The notes beneath the pieces were generated by a model that did not search any database, was not told the DNA's origin, and was given only the letters and a program-made list of their open reading frames with translations. Source: an uncultured Clostridia bacterium (GTDB taxonomy: Bacteria > Bacillota > Clostridia > Oscillospirales > Acutalibacteraceae). From it: a stretch of DNA of 64,000 nucleotides. A program made the translations under genes and the position numbers. Numbering within the stretch: position 1 is the stretch's first letter; every line of letters starts with the position of its first letter. Shown piece by piece: positions 41,269 through 50,740 of this stretch. The stretch covers positions 1-64,000 of the forward strand of contig CALYBL010000019.1 of assembly GCA_944412495.1 (NCBI GenBank), in the 5' to 3' direction.

Positions 41269-43338
41269 ATGGATAGAAACCATTCCGCAAATTCAGCGGA
41301 CAGCAAAGAGCTTATAAACAGTCTTGTAAACGCTGAAGATGAGGAAAATGCCGTTACTCTTGCATTCAGAGTTATAAAGCAGCTTGAGGACGAAAAGGAC
41401 CTGCTAACATCACGTCTTGAGGACAGCTATAAGGAGATAAACAGGTTAAATCACGTCGTGCTGTCTTTGAATCAGGAAATTAATCAAATAAATTATCAGC
41501 ACAGCAATTCAAATGTTTTCAAGAGAAATTGGAGCAGGATGAAGAAGCTGCTTAAAAATCTGCGCCTGAGCCGCATAAAAAAAGGCTTCAGCTATCTTAG
41601 GAGAGAGGGCTTTGCAGCGACCCTCAGAAGATACAGGGCCTCTGGCGCTACTAATCCCGATCCAAAGATAGCGTATCAGAATTGGATACTCAACCATGAG
41701 CCAAAATATGCTGATCTTCAGAATCAAAAAAGGCATAAATTTGAATATAGCCCCCTCATTTCAATCGTGGTACCGACGTATAACACAAAAAAACAGTATC
41801 TTGAAGAGATGATAGATTCTCTGAAAGCCCAAACCTATGATAATTGGGAGCTTTGCATAGCCGACGGAAACAGCGATAACCGGCTTGAGATAGAGGAGGT
41901 TATAAAAAGAAATCCCAAGATAAAATATGTGATGCTCGATGAAAACAAAAATATATCCGGCAATACAAACGAGGCTTTGAAGCTCTGTTCCGGCGAATAT
42001 ATAGGACTTCTGGATCATGACGATACGCTTGCTCCATTTTGTCTCTACGAGGTGGTAAAGACCTTAAACGAAGACAGAAGCACAGATATCATTTACAGCG
42101 ACGAGGACAAGTTTACTACTCTCAGCGGCGCGCGCTTTCAGCCGCATTTTAAGCCGGATTTCAGCCCCGACTATTTAAGGAGCATAAATTACATCACCCA
42201 TTTCTTCGTTATAAAAAAATCACTTATGGATGAACTCGGCGGATTCATAGACGAGTATAACGGCGCGCAGGACTATGACCTTATACTGCGGGCCACCGAA
42301 AAATCCGATAAAATAGTCCATATACCCAAAGTGCTTTACCATTGGCGTGTGCATGAAAATTCGACGTCAATGGATGTCGGTGCAAAGCAATATGTTATTG
42401 ATGCCGGAAAAAAGGCTATAGAAGCGCATATAAAACGCCTGGACATGCCCGGTGAAGTGACCAGTCTTGACGATAAATCTATCTACAGGGTAAGATTTGA
42501 TGTCGATGACGAAGAGAAAGTTTCTATAGTTATTCCAAACAAGGACCATATAGACGACCTTAAAAAATGTATTAATTCTATATTGACACGCTCTACCTAC
42601 AGCAATTATGAAATAGTAGTAGTGGAAAACAACAGCACGCATGCCTCTATTTTTAACTATTACAAAAAACTCGAGAAAAACAACAGAATAAAGGTCATAT
42701 ATTATGAAGGCGAGTTTAATTATTCCAGAATAAACAATTTTGCCATAGACAGCTGCAACGGAAAATATCTGCTTTTCCTGAACAATGATACCGAAGTGAT
42801 AACTCCCGAATGGCTGGAGGAAATGGTGATGTTTGCGAGGCGCGATGATGTCGGCGCCGTTGGAGCAAAGCTGCTCTATCCTAATAACACTATACAGCAT
42901 GCCGGCGTTGTAGTGGGTCTTGGCGGCGTTGCAGGACATGTTTATCCCGGTGCTCCCAGAGATGCTTCCGGATATTTCCATCGCTTAAGGCTGGTCAATG
43001 ATTATGGAGCCGTTACCGGCGCCTGCCTCATGATGAAAAAGGATGATTTTGTAAATGCCGGAGGCTTTGATGAGGAACTGGCGGTGGCTTTCAATGATAT
43101 TGACCTCTGCGTTAAGATGCTGCGTCTTGGGAAATATAACGTATATACACCGTTCTGCGAGCTGTATCATTATGAATCCAAGTCGAGAGGGCTTGACCTT
43201 GAGGGTGAAAAGAATATCCGCTTCCAGGGCGAGGTAAAAATGGCAAAAGAGAAATGGAAGGATGTACTCAGCAAAGGAGATCCTTTCTACAGCCCGAATT
43301 TGTCTCTTGATACGGGATTTTACGAAATAGGCAGATAA
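41269..43338 (+). CDS. Dual-domain GT2 glycosyltransferase with N-terminal coiled coil
   Basis: A 690-codon protein starting MDRNHSAN behind GGAGG. A coiled coil (about residues 35-85, KDLLTSRLEDSYKEINRLNH) and a basic linker precede two family 2 glycosyltransferase domains. The first begins LISIVVPTYNTKKQYLE, with GEYIGLLDHDDTL as the DxD region and a later AQDYDLILR. The second begins VSIVIPNKDHIDDL, with LLFLNNDTEVI and AFNDIDLCVKM. This layout matches rhamnan/O-antigen polymerising or chain-initiating transferases. It is the first gene of the export cassette; the coiled coil may dock other members. Confidence 0.9.
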   Translation: MDRNHSANSADSKELINSLVNAEDEENAVTLAFRVIKQLEDEKDLLTSRLEDSYKEINRLNHVVLSLNQEINQINYQHSNSNVFKRNWSRMKKLLKNLRLSRIKKGFSYLRREGFAATLRRYRASGATNPDPKIAYQNWILNHEPKYADLQNQKRHKFEYSPLISIVVPTYNTKKQYLEEMIDSLKAQTYDNWELCIADGNSDNRLEIEEVIKRNPKIKYVMLDENKNISGNTNEALKLCSGEYIGLLDHDDTLAPFCLYEVVKTLNEDRSTDIIYSDEDKFTTLSGARFQPHFKPDFSPDYLRSINYITHFFVIKKSLMDELGGFIDEYNGAQDYDLILRATEKSDKIVHIPKVLYHWRVHENSTSMDVGAKQYVIDAGKKAIEAHIKRLDMPGEVTSLDDKSIYRVRFDVDDEEKVSIVIPNKDHIDDLKKCINSILTRSTYSNYEIVVVENNSTHASIFNYYKKLEKNNRIKVIYYEGEFNYSRINNFAIDSCNGKYLLFLNNDTEVITPEWLEEMVMFARRDDVGAVGAKLLYPNNTIQHAGVVVGLGGVAGHVYPGAPRDASGYFHRLRLVNDYGAVTGACLMMKKDDFVNAGGFDEELAVAFNDIDLCVKMLRLGKYNVYTPFCELYHYESKSRGLDLEGEKNIRFQGEVKMAKEKWKDVLSKGDPFYSPNLSLDTGFYEIGR

Positions 43339-43353
43339 AGTATAAAATATACT

Positions 43354-43381
43354 TTGCTTTATAATACTTATATGGTATAAT
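43354..43381 (+). promoter_or_regulatory. Sigma-A promoter upstream of the ABC exporter genes
   Basis: -35 TTGCTT (43354-43359), 16-bp spacer, extended -10 TGGTATAAT (hexamer 43376-43381), 40 bp before the permease start. It would give the exporter and methyltransferase genes an additional promoter. Confidence 0.65.
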
Positions 43382-43420
43382 TTAGTTGGCCATCCATTTA
43401 TTTGGGTTGGAGGTAATTCT

Positions 43421-44401
43421 TTGAAAAAACGGAGAAATATATTTCTGTCGGTTTTCTTTATATTCCTGTCTTTTATATTGTTTTTGCCGATAAACGACCA
43501 GATTGAATCGCTGCCGGCTATAGCAAATCTGGCCATAGCCGCCGCGGGCAGTGCTGTTATAATATTTATCCTTTACAAGGCCCGTCTGCTTAACGCCGTG
43601 TTTGGGCTTGTAGAAACGATAAGCACAAATAAGCGGCTGATTCTGTCGCTTTCCAAAAACGACTTTAAGCAGAGGTTTGCCGGCTCGTATTTCGGTGTTA
43701 TATGGGCATTTATACAGCCGATAGTTACCGTTATAATGTACAGCGTGGTGTTTCAGCTGCTGCTTAATCAGGGCGCTACTGTTGATGACGGCGTGCCGTA
43801 TTCGCTGTGGCTTATCTGCGGGCTTGTGCCGTGGTTTTACTTTTCGGAGGCATGGCTCGGCACCTGCAACAGCATGCTTGAATACAGCTTCCTTGTAAAA
43901 AAGGTTGTATTCCGTATTGACATCCTGCCGCTTGTAAAGGTTATATCCTCGTTTATAGTACATGCCTTTTTTGCGGTACTCATGCTGGTAGTTGCGATGC
44001 TGTTTGGCTTTTCCCCGGACCTGTATACGTTACAGATTATTTATTATATGTTTTGTCTTGTGATGCTTATCACTATGCTGGGCATCCTTACCTCTGCCAT
44101 AACGGTGTTTTTCCGCGATTTTTCACAGCTTATAAACGTACTTATTCAGATAGGCGTATGGCTGGTGCCTATTATGTGGAATATAAACGGAGATCAGATT
44201 CCGGACAGCTTTAAATGGATATTTAAGTTTAATCCGCTGTATTATATAATAATGGGCTATCGCGACGCTATAGTTTATAAGCAGTGGTTTTGGGAAGCTC
44301 CCATGCTGACGCTTTATTTCTGGCTGTTTGTGGGGCTTTTGGGACTGTTTGCAATAAATCTGTTCAACAGACTAAGGCCGCACTTCGCCGACGTATTATA
44401 G
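43421..44401 (+). CDS. Polysaccharide ABC exporter permease (Wzm/TagG-like)
   Basis: A 326-aa membrane protein of the ABC-2 family that would carry a lipid-linked polysaccharide across the membrane. The core starts NDFKQRFAGSYFGVIWAFIQP and has six membrane segments ending in INLFNRLRPHFADVL, a standard ending for this family. Before it lies an extra ~65-residue stretch with two predicted membrane segments (FLSVFFIFLSFILFLP; LAIAAAGSAVIIFIL), not usual for Wzm or TagG. Translation starts at TTG (MKKRRNIF) with GGAGG 7 nt upstream. It pairs with the ATPase 14 nt downstream. Confidence 0.92.
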   Translation: MKKRRNIFLSVFFIFLSFILFLPINDQIESLPAIANLAIAAAGSAVIIFILYKARLLNAVFGLVETISTNKRLILSLSKNDFKQRFAGSYFGVIWAFIQPIVTVIMYSVVFQLLLNQGATVDDGVPYSLWLICGLVPWFYFSEAWLGTCNSMLEYSFLVKKVVFRIDILPLVKVISSFIVHAFFAVLMLVVAMLFGFSPDLYTLQIIYYMFCLVMLITMLGILTSAITVFFRDFSQLINVLIQIGVWLVPIMWNINGDQIPDSFKWIFKFNPLYYIIMGYRDAIVYKQWFWEAPMLTLYFWLFVGLLGLFAINLFNRLRPHFADVL

Positions 44402-44415
44402 ATTGGAATGAGCAC

Positions 44416-45687
44416 ATGCCGCAGATAATGATTGATGTTGAAAACATCTCAAAAGTTTATAAGATATATGATAAACCGGGCGACAGGCTTAAGGACGCCC
44501 TGTTTCCCTTCACCAAAAGCCGCTATCGTGAGTTTGCCGCTCTCAACGGCATCTCTTTTAAAGCCGAGAAGGGAGACGCCATAGGCTTTTTAGGCAAAAA
44601 CGGCTCCGGTAAGTCGACGCTGCTGAAGATAATCACGGGGGTGCTAAGCCCGTCCGGCGGAAGCGTTTCCGTCAGCGGAAGAGTCGCCTCCATACTCGAG
44701 CTCGGCGCCGGCTTTAATCAGGAATATACCGGCATAGAAAACATATATTTAAACGGCACGATAATGGGCTTTACCAAGGCGGAAATGGACAAAAAGCTGC
44801 AAAGCATTATCGATTTTGCCGACATCGGCGATTTTATATATCAGCCGGTCAAAATATATTCGAGCGGTATGTTTGCGAGGCTGGCTTTTGCTGTTTCAAT
44901 AAACGTTGAGCCGGACATACTGATAATAGACGAGGTCCTGGCAGTCGGCGACGCAAGATTCCAGACAAAGTGCATAAGCAAGCTCAAGCAGCTCAAGGAT
45001 ATGGGCACGACGATACTGTTTGTTTCCCACGCCTCCGAGCAGGTAAAGCGCTTCTGCAACCGTGCGATATGGATAAAAGAGGGCAAAATAGAGGCGGAGG
45101 GCCTCTCCAGCGAGATAGTTGACATATACGATTCCTGGCTGCTGTTCGGCAAGCAGACGGAGATAAAAACCGAGAGCGAGGAGCTGCCGGAGCTGCCGGC
45201 GAAAAAGGAAAAAGCGGAAAAGAAGAGGTCGGCTAAGAAAGAAACGGACGCTGACGAGGAGTTTAAGCTGCCTGAGGATAAAAGTATACTTGCGAGGATA
45301 GTCGACGTAAAAATTAATAAGACAGTGTTTCACACCTTTGACAAGCTGTCCGTTGATATAACGTACGATATATACGAAGAGGAGATAAGGGACTTTTTAC
45401 TCGGCGCGGCGATATATTCAGCCGACCACAACGACTATATCTTCGGGCCGAACACATATCTTGAGAAGACCGAGGTGCCGAAAACACGCGGCCGCCATAA
45501 GGTGCGCTACACTATACCAAGCCTCCAGCTCATAAAGGGTGCGTTCACGATAGATGCAGGCGTTTTCAACAACGAGGGCATGGTTACGATAGACTACAAA
45601 ACGGCAGCGGCAGACTTTGAGGTTACAAATGAATATTTTTCAGAAGGACTTGTATATATGAAGCATGAATGGGAAGTGATCAAATGA
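44416..45687 (+). CDS. Polysaccharide ABC exporter ATPase with C-terminal domain (Wzt-like)
   Basis: A 423-aa ATPase. Walker A is GKNGSGKST (60-68), the signature IYSSGM, and Walker B ILIIDEVLAVGD. After the ATPase domain (~245 aa) a Lys/Glu-rich linker leads to a beta-rich domain (about 290-423, ILARIVDVKINKTVFHTFDKL) like the carbohydrate-binding C-terminal domain of Wzt. In E. coli O9a and O8 that domain recognises the capped glycan end before export. I start at MPQIMIDVENIS; a frame 44 codons longer overlaps the permease gene and has no site. It couples to the methyltransferase through an ATGA overlap. Confidence 0.92.
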   Translation: MPQIMIDVENISKVYKIYDKPGDRLKDALFPFTKSRYREFAALNGISFKAEKGDAIGFLGKNGSGKSTLLKIITGVLSPSGGSVSVSGRVASILELGAGFNQEYTGIENIYLNGTIMGFTKAEMDKKLQSIIDFADIGDFIYQPVKIYSSGMFARLAFAVSINVEPDILIIDEVLAVGDARFQTKCISKLKQLKDMGTTILFVSHASEQVKRFCNRAIWIKEGKIEAEGLSSEIVDIYDSWLLFGKQTEIKTESEELPELPAKKEKAEKKRSAKKETDADEEFKLPEDKSILARIVDVKINKTVFHTFDKLSVDITYDIYEEEIRDFLLGAAIYSADHNDYIFGPNTYLEKTEVPKTRGRHKVRYTIPSLQLIKGAFTIDAGVFNNEGMVTIDYKTAAADFEVTNEYFSEGLVYMKHEWEVIK

Positions 45688-47087
45688 AAATTCCGTTTGA
45701 CCAGTACCAGCGCTACAAAAATACTCAGAAGATAATAGACTCTGTGCGCAGACCCGGCGAACGCTTCAAAATATTGGAGGTGGGTGCTAACGAGCACAGA
45801 AACCTTGAGCACTTTTTGCCGGAGGATGACATAAAATATCTTGATATAAAGCTATCCGACGAATGCTTGAACAGTCCTCAGTATATTCTTGGCGATGCGA
45901 CGGATATGCCGTTTGAGGATAATTATTTTGACATCATCGTCGCACTGGACGTATATGAGCATATTCTGCCCGACCGCAGAGAAAGCTTTCTGACAGAGAT
46001 AAACCGTGTATGCAAAAATAATTTCATAATATGCGCGCCGATGAAAAATGAGCGCATACAGCGGGCGGAGGAGCGCGTAAACGAAGTATACAAAACGATA
46101 AACAGCCAGGACTTTATATGGCTTAAGGAGCATGCAGACAATATCCTGCCGGACCTTGACTGGACCAAGACCTTTCTTGAAAAAAGCAATATAAAATTCA
46201 AGAGCTTTTGCCACGGCACGCTTGAGGTTTGGGAAATGCTCATGTCGATAACCTTTTTCTCCACGCTCTACCCCCAGACCTACTCGTACCGTGTTATGAT
46301 TGACGAGTTTTACAACGACGAGATTTTTGAAAACGATTATAATAATGAGGATTTTTACCGCGCCTTTTTTGTTGGCGAAAAGGCAAGAAGCTTTGACGCA
46401 GGCAGCGTTATAAAGTCTCAGCAGAATACGGCATGGAAATACAGGCTTAATATATTAAAGGATAACTTTTTCAACCTGCTTAACATAACCTGCTTCAGAC
46501 ACAGGGACGCAAAATATTTTGCAGAGCTGTTTTACGACACTGGAAGCGGCTTCAGCCAGGTCGACCGTCTTGAGGTCATGCTGAATATAGACGGGCATGG
46601 ATATTTCAGCATAGGAAAGAAATTCAATTTAAGCAAGATAAGCGGCATAAAGCGGCTGAGATTTGACCCGGTGAACAGCAGCTGCGTCATTGACGGCATA
46701 AGCGTAACTGCGACACGGCAGAGCGGTGAGATAGTAGACCTGCTTACAAAGGCCAAATACGGCTTTAAGACAATATCCGGCAAAACGGTGTTTATAAGCA
46801 ACGACCCGCAGATACTGCTCGACGAGGTGGATGAAGCCGATCCGATAGTCGAGGTGGATATCTCAATGAGCGGCACGGTGTATGACAATCTGCCGGACTA
46901 TCTGATAGACGCCTATGAAAGTGATATGGCTAATTTAAAAAACAAGCTCGCTAAGGAAAAAATGAAAAATATGGAGCTTAAGGCCAAGGTTACTTCACTG
47001 CAGCGCTTTGAAGACGAGGTTCGCTCGTCTGTGTTCTTTAAATTCAAGAAGGTTAAAAAAGAAAAAAAGGGGAAAAACAAAAAATAG
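45684..47087 (+). CDS. SAM-dependent methyltransferase with C-terminal coiled coil
   Basis: A 467-aa protein starting MKIPFDQYQRYK in an ATGA overlap with the ATPase gene. The class I methyltransferase fold spans ~1-210, with motif I ILEVGANEHRN, motif II YLDIKLSD and DIIVALDVYEH. A beta-rich domain (about 230-410) shows KFNLSKISGIKRLRFDP, a pattern seen in proteins of glycan-synthesis loci. A coiled coil (about 410-455, DMANLKNKLAKEKMKNMELK) and a Lys-rich tail end it. This resembles WbdD, whose methyltransferase caps a glycan and whose coiled coil sets its length, though WbdD has a kinase domain and this has none visible. The capping role is inferred. Confidence 0.85.
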   Translation: MKIPFDQYQRYKNTQKIIDSVRRPGERFKILEVGANEHRNLEHFLPEDDIKYLDIKLSDECLNSPQYILGDATDMPFEDNYFDIIVALDVYEHILPDRRESFLTEINRVCKNNFIICAPMKNERIQRAEERVNEVYKTINSQDFIWLKEHADNILPDLDWTKTFLEKSNIKFKSFCHGTLEVWEMLMSITFFSTLYPQTYSYRVMIDEFYNDEIFENDYNNEDFYRAFFVGEKARSFDAGSVIKSQQNTAWKYRLNILKDNFFNLLNITCFRHRDAKYFAELFYDTGSGFSQVDRLEVMLNIDGHGYFSIGKKFNLSKISGIKRLRFDPVNSSCVIDGISVTATRQSGEIVDLLTKAKYGFKTISGKTVFISNDPQILLDEVDEADPIVEVDISMSGTVYDNLPDYLIDAYESDMANLKNKLAKEKMKNMELKAKVTSLQRFEDEVRSSVFFKFKKVKKEKKGKNKK

Positions 47088-47100
47088 TCTGATTGATATT

Positions 47101-47130
47101 AAATGCGCTGTAATGCTTTGCAGCGCATTT
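47101..47130 (+). terminator. Terminator of the polysaccharide cassette
   Basis: A perfect 10-bp stem, AAATGCGCTG / CAGCGCATTT, lies 14 nt after the methyltransferase stop. The T-run is weak (TTTGCTGTATT). Confidence 0.7.
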
Positions 47131-47268
47131 GCTGTATTGTACTGCGGACATGTCCCACGGCAATGCATGGTTTAACCGCGCTCTGTCCGGACGGCATGCT
47201 CATATTCAACATGCCAAAATGCGGCCGGCAGAATGTTTTGCTTAGAACCGGCGCATATTAAAGATAGT

Positions 47269-47297
47269 TTTACTAAACATATAATTTATGCTATAAT
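47269..47297 (+). promoter_or_regulatory. Sigma-A promoter of the GH2 gene
   Basis: -35 TTTACT (47269-47274), 17-bp spacer, -10 TATAAT (47292-47297), about 65 bp before the start codon. Confidence 0.65.
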
Positions 47298-47362
47298 AAC
47301 TTAAATAAGACATATAATAGCAACGATACTGGGATTAATGCTGATTTAAGCCGGGGGTTATT

Positions 47363-50179
47363 ATGCACAGTGTATATAATTGCCACGAGGATTGTCAGGT
47401 AATAAGCAAAAACACGTTGGAACCGAGGTCATACTATATTCCGTACGGGTCGTATCTTGATGCCGTGGAGAAGCCGAAGGAAAAGTCCGACCGGCTTATA
47501 AGTCTTGCGGGAGACTGGCATTACAAGATGTATGGGGACATACGCGACGTACCGGAAATATCCCCCGAAACGGAGAAAAGGATATGCGGAAAAAGCGTTT
47601 TGACACTGCCATGCAATATTGAAACGGCAAAGCTGGATATCCCTCGCGCTAACAGCGCCTACCCGTTCCCGTGCGATATACCCTATACCGCTCCTGTCAA
47701 TCCGGCGGCGGTGTTTTGCCGCGACTTTTATATAAGCGAGCAGTTTGACGGCTATAAGAAATATTTTGTCTGCGAGGGCAGCTCACCGTTTTATCTTTTT
47801 GTGAACGGCCGCTTTGCAGGCTATGCTCAGGGACACAGCAGGATGAGCGAGTTCGACATCGGAGACATGCTGACTCCAGGAACAAACAGCATTTGCATAG
47901 TAACCGTCAAATACGCCGACTCGGCATATCTGGAGTGCTATAAGACGATTGATCTATGGGGCGTGTTCGGCGACATATACATACTTGCGCGCCCAAAGGG
48001 GCACATAATCGATTATAAAATAACGTCAAGGCTGACCGACTCAATGCGCGGCGCCAATCTTTGCGTAAATGTAAAGTCAGTGCTTTCCGACGGCATAAGC
48101 GTGACGGTGATAGACCCCAACGGTGAGGCGGTGGAATCGCGCCCGGCAAGTGATGAAGGAACAGCGGAATTTTATATAGAGACGCCGTATATATGGAGTG
48201 CGGAAAGTCCCGATTTATATACTGTTGTGATAAGCCAGGGCGGTGAGTATATAGCCGCAAAGACGGGCATAAGGGAAATAGCGCTTGAAAGCGGCGTGCT
48301 CAGGATAAACAACCGCAGCGTTAAGCTTAAGGGAGTTGTCTTTAACCCAATCAGTCCCGTAAGGGGATATGCCTTGACAGTCGGGGGAATGCACGGCAGT
48401 CTTGTCAGCATGAAAAAGAACAACATTAACGCTGTAAAATTTAATCAGCCGCCGCTGCCGGCAATGCTGCAGCTGTGCGACAGCATAGGCATGTATGTGA
48501 TTGACGACACGGGCATAAACTGTTCCTTTATGCCGGAGGGAATGGATGCATCTGAAATTTCCGTGCTGCGCGCTTCCTATGCTGACCGTACGGCGTGCAT
48601 GTATGAGCGTGACAAGAACAGCGCAAGCGTGATTGCTTGGTCGCTTGGACACCAGGCCGGACACGGGGACAATATAAAGGCGTGCTTTGATTATTTAAAG
48701 GAAAACGACGGCCGGCCCGTCATGTATGACGGTGAGGAATATGATATTTCAGCGTTATACGGCAATCATGATGAAAATATCCGCAAAACAAAGCCGGCAC
48801 TGCTCTGTTCCTTTACGCACAGCGCAAAGCAAGTGTGGGACAGGGTTATATCAGATGACGGCTTAGCCGGCGCGTTCTTTGATGAATGGTGCGAGGCAGG
48901 CGTAAAGGTCACATCAAATGGCAAGAATATTTACTATACAAGAGAGTCACTCTGCGGCAAAAGCAGCGTATATTCGGACAAATCCGCTCTCATATCGTGT
49001 AAAGGCGTTGAGCTTCCTATGCTCAAAGAGCTCAAAAACGTCTATGCGCCGGTGCGTGTGGAGCCGCTCGATTTGTCCTGCGGCAGATTTAAAATATATA
49101 ATCTTTATGATTTTGTATATCTGTCGCGGCTGGAGCTTTTTTACGAAATATCCTGCGACGGAAGGATACTGGAGAGTAAAAGCGCCGGTACGCTGACAAT
49201 ACCTCCGCAGAAATCGCAGGAGATAGAATTAGGCTATTTTTTGCCTGACGGCGGCGATTGCTATGTACGGTGCACCTTCCGCCAAGCGGGTGAATGCGCA
49301 TGGGCACCCGACGGACATGAGACCGCCTTTATGCAGTTCAGGCTTCCCTGTGAAGAGGTGCGGCCGGTACAGATGGTTGAATATGCTGTTTTAAACCGCA
49401 AGGATTCCGGAAAGTATGTTAACTTTACTTCAAGCGGATTTGAATATGGATTCAGCAAATACACCGGACTGCTCAGCAGGATAAATATAAATTCTAAAAG
49501 CTTTACAAGTTCTCCGGTGTATTTGGCGGCAAAAACCGCATCAGGTATTGAGGCAAGAACACGGCTTTATCATTATGACTGTGATTTAGCGGATAACAGC
49601 GCAAAAATAAAGGCCCTGCTCTCTCTTTGCGCCGACGGCTTTGTCCCGTTTGCGGAGGTGGAGGCGGAATATCTGATAAGCGGGGCCGGGGACATTGACA
49701 TTTACTTCAGGGTGTCGCCGCAGGAATCCGGGGACAAAATAGCTTCGTTAGGGCTTTATATTCCCGTCGGGACGGAGTTTTCAAACTCCGAATATTTCGC
49801 ATACGGCCCCGGAATAAGCACGGCTGACATGACGGCAGGCTCAGAATTCGGCAGGTTTGTGACAAACGCGTCAAAAATGACGCAGGAAAGCGTGATATGC
49901 GGAATGCCTCCTGTGAGATACGGCGCCAAATGGGCCGGCGTATATGACGAAGGCAGAAGCGGCATGCTGTTATGCGGCGACTTTATCTTCGGGCTGTTAA
50001 AGGAAGAAGGCAGAAATATCATTTATGCCGGCTGTAAAAATATCAGCAAAGAAGCTGTGCTGAAAAACGAGTCTGAATTCCGCATACTGCTGCGGCCGAT
50101 TCATCCGGACGGACGCAGTCTGAGCGAGATATCGGCCACGGTGTATAAAATGTACGGCGGATATCAGGTAAGTCTTTGA
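47363..50179 (+). CDS. LacZ-type GH2 protein lacking both catalytic glutamates
   Basis: A full-length 938-aa cytoplasmic protein with the complete LacZ layout: sugar-binding domain (YLFVNGRFAGYAQGHSRMSEFDI; SAYLE; GVFGDIYILARP), immunoglobulin-like domain, TIM barrel (about 310-560), second Ig domain, and C-terminal beta-sandwich. The barrel matches LacZ throughout but key sites are changed: WSLGHQAGHG instead of WSLGNESGHG, so the acid/base Glu is Gln431, and LCSFTHS instead of LCEYAHA, so the nucleophile is Ser483. NRHEHHP and SHYP are also lost. There is no frameshift or stop. It cannot be a normal beta-galactosidase. Binding, sensing or a scaffold role is inference. It follows the glycan cassette under its own promoter. 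Confidence 0.88.
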   Translation: MHSVYNCHEDCQVISKNTLEPRSYYIPYGSYLDAVEKPKEKSDRLISLAGDWHYKMYGDIRDVPEISPETEKRICGKSVLTLPCNIETAKLDIPRANSAYPFPCDIPYTAPVNPAAVFCRDFYISEQFDGYKKYFVCEGSSPFYLFVNGRFAGYAQGHSRMSEFDIGDMLTPGTNSICIVTVKYADSAYLECYKTIDLWGVFGDIYILARPKGHIIDYKITSRLTDSMRGANLCVNVKSVLSDGISVTVIDPNGEAVESRPASDEGTAEFYIETPYIWSAESPDLYTVVISQGGEYIAAKTGIREIALESGVLRINNRSVKLKGVVFNPISPVRGYALTVGGMHGSLVSMKKNNINAVKFNQPPLPAMLQLCDSIGMYVIDDTGINCSFMPEGMDASEISVLRASYADRTACMYERDKNSASVIAWSLGHQAGHGDNIKACFDYLKENDGRPVMYDGEEYDISALYGNHDENIRKTKPALLCSFTHSAKQVWDRVISDDGLAGAFFDEWCEAGVKVTSNGKNIYYTRESLCGKSSVYSDKSALISCKGVELPMLKELKNVYAPVRVEPLDLSCGRFKIYNLYDFVYLSRLELFYEISCDGRILESKSAGTLTIPPQKSQEIELGYFLPDGGDCYVRCTFRQAGECAWAPDGHETAFMQFRLPCEEVRPVQMVEYAVLNRKDSGKYVNFTSSGFEYGFSKYTGLLSRININSKSFTSSPVYLAAKTASGIEARTRLYHYDCDLADNSAKIKALLSLCADGFVPFAEVEAEYLISGAGDIDIYFRVSPQESGDKIASLGLYIPVGTEFSNSEYFAYGPGISTADMTAGSEFGRFVTNASKMTQESVICGMPPVRYGAKWAGVYDEGRSGMLLCGDFIFGLLKEEGRNIIYAGCKNISKEAVLKNESEFRILLRPIHPDGRSLSEISATVYKMYGGYQVSL

Positions 50180-50197
50180 TTTTAATGAGGTGATATT

Positions 50198-50740
50198 TTG
50201 AATATATGGCATGACATGAGCCCTGAGAAGATTACGGCAGATTCATTCTACGCCGTTATTGAGATTGAAAAGGGCGGCAAGAACAAATACGAGCTTGATA
50301 AGGACACGGGTATGCTCAGGCTTGACAGGGTGCTTTATACCTCGACGCACTACCCGGCAAATTACGGTTTTATTCCGCGCACATGGGCGGAGGACAATGA
50401 CCCGCTCGATGTACTGGTGCTGTGCTCCGAGAGCATACTGCCAATGACGCTGGTAAGCTGCAAGCCGATAGGCGTCATAAAAATGAACGATCAGGGCGAG
50501 CTTGACGAAAAGATAATCGCTGTGTGCGTCAGCGACCCGTTTTACAACGGATATGAGGATATATCCCAGCTTCCGGCGCACATAGACAACGAAATGCGGC
50601 ACTTTTTTGAAGTTTATAAAACGCTGGAAAATAAGGATACAACCGTGCAGGTCATAGAGGGCAAGGAGCAGGCCAAGGAGGTCATAAATCACGCCATAAA
50701 TGCATATACAAAGCTTTTTGTCGGCGGCAGGGGAATTTAA
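50198..50740 (+). CDS. ppa: Inorganic pyrophosphatase, family I
   Basis: A 180-aa soluble enzyme that hydrolyses PPi to 2 Pi. The signature NKYELDKDTGMLRLDRVL is followed by the Mg-binding core EDNDPLDVLVL with its Asp residues, and GVIKMNDQGELDEKIIAV. Length and motifs are typical. It begins with TTG (MNIWHDMSP) behind GAGGTG and lies 18 bp after the GH2 gene on the same strand, so it may be co-transcribed. PPi turnover matters here because PPDK also uses PPi. Confidence 0.95.
   Translation: MNIWHDMSPEKITADSFYAVIEIEKGGKNKYELDKDTGMLRLDRVLYTSTHYPANYGFIPRTWAEDNDPLDVLVLCSESILPMTLVSCKPIGVIKMNDQGELDEKIIAVCVSDPFYNGYEDISQLPAHIDNEMRHFFEVYKTLENKDTTVQVIEGKEQAKEVINHAINAYTKLFVGGRGI

Noticed and set aside
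40971..41276. A 101-aa plus-strand frame upstream of the glycosyltransferase
   Set aside because: No ribosome site, unusual composition, and it overlaps the true glycosyltransferase start.
47363..50179. Active beta-galactosidase
   Set aside because: Both catalytic glutamates and the surrounding active-site motifs are changed, so a functional LacZ call is not supported.
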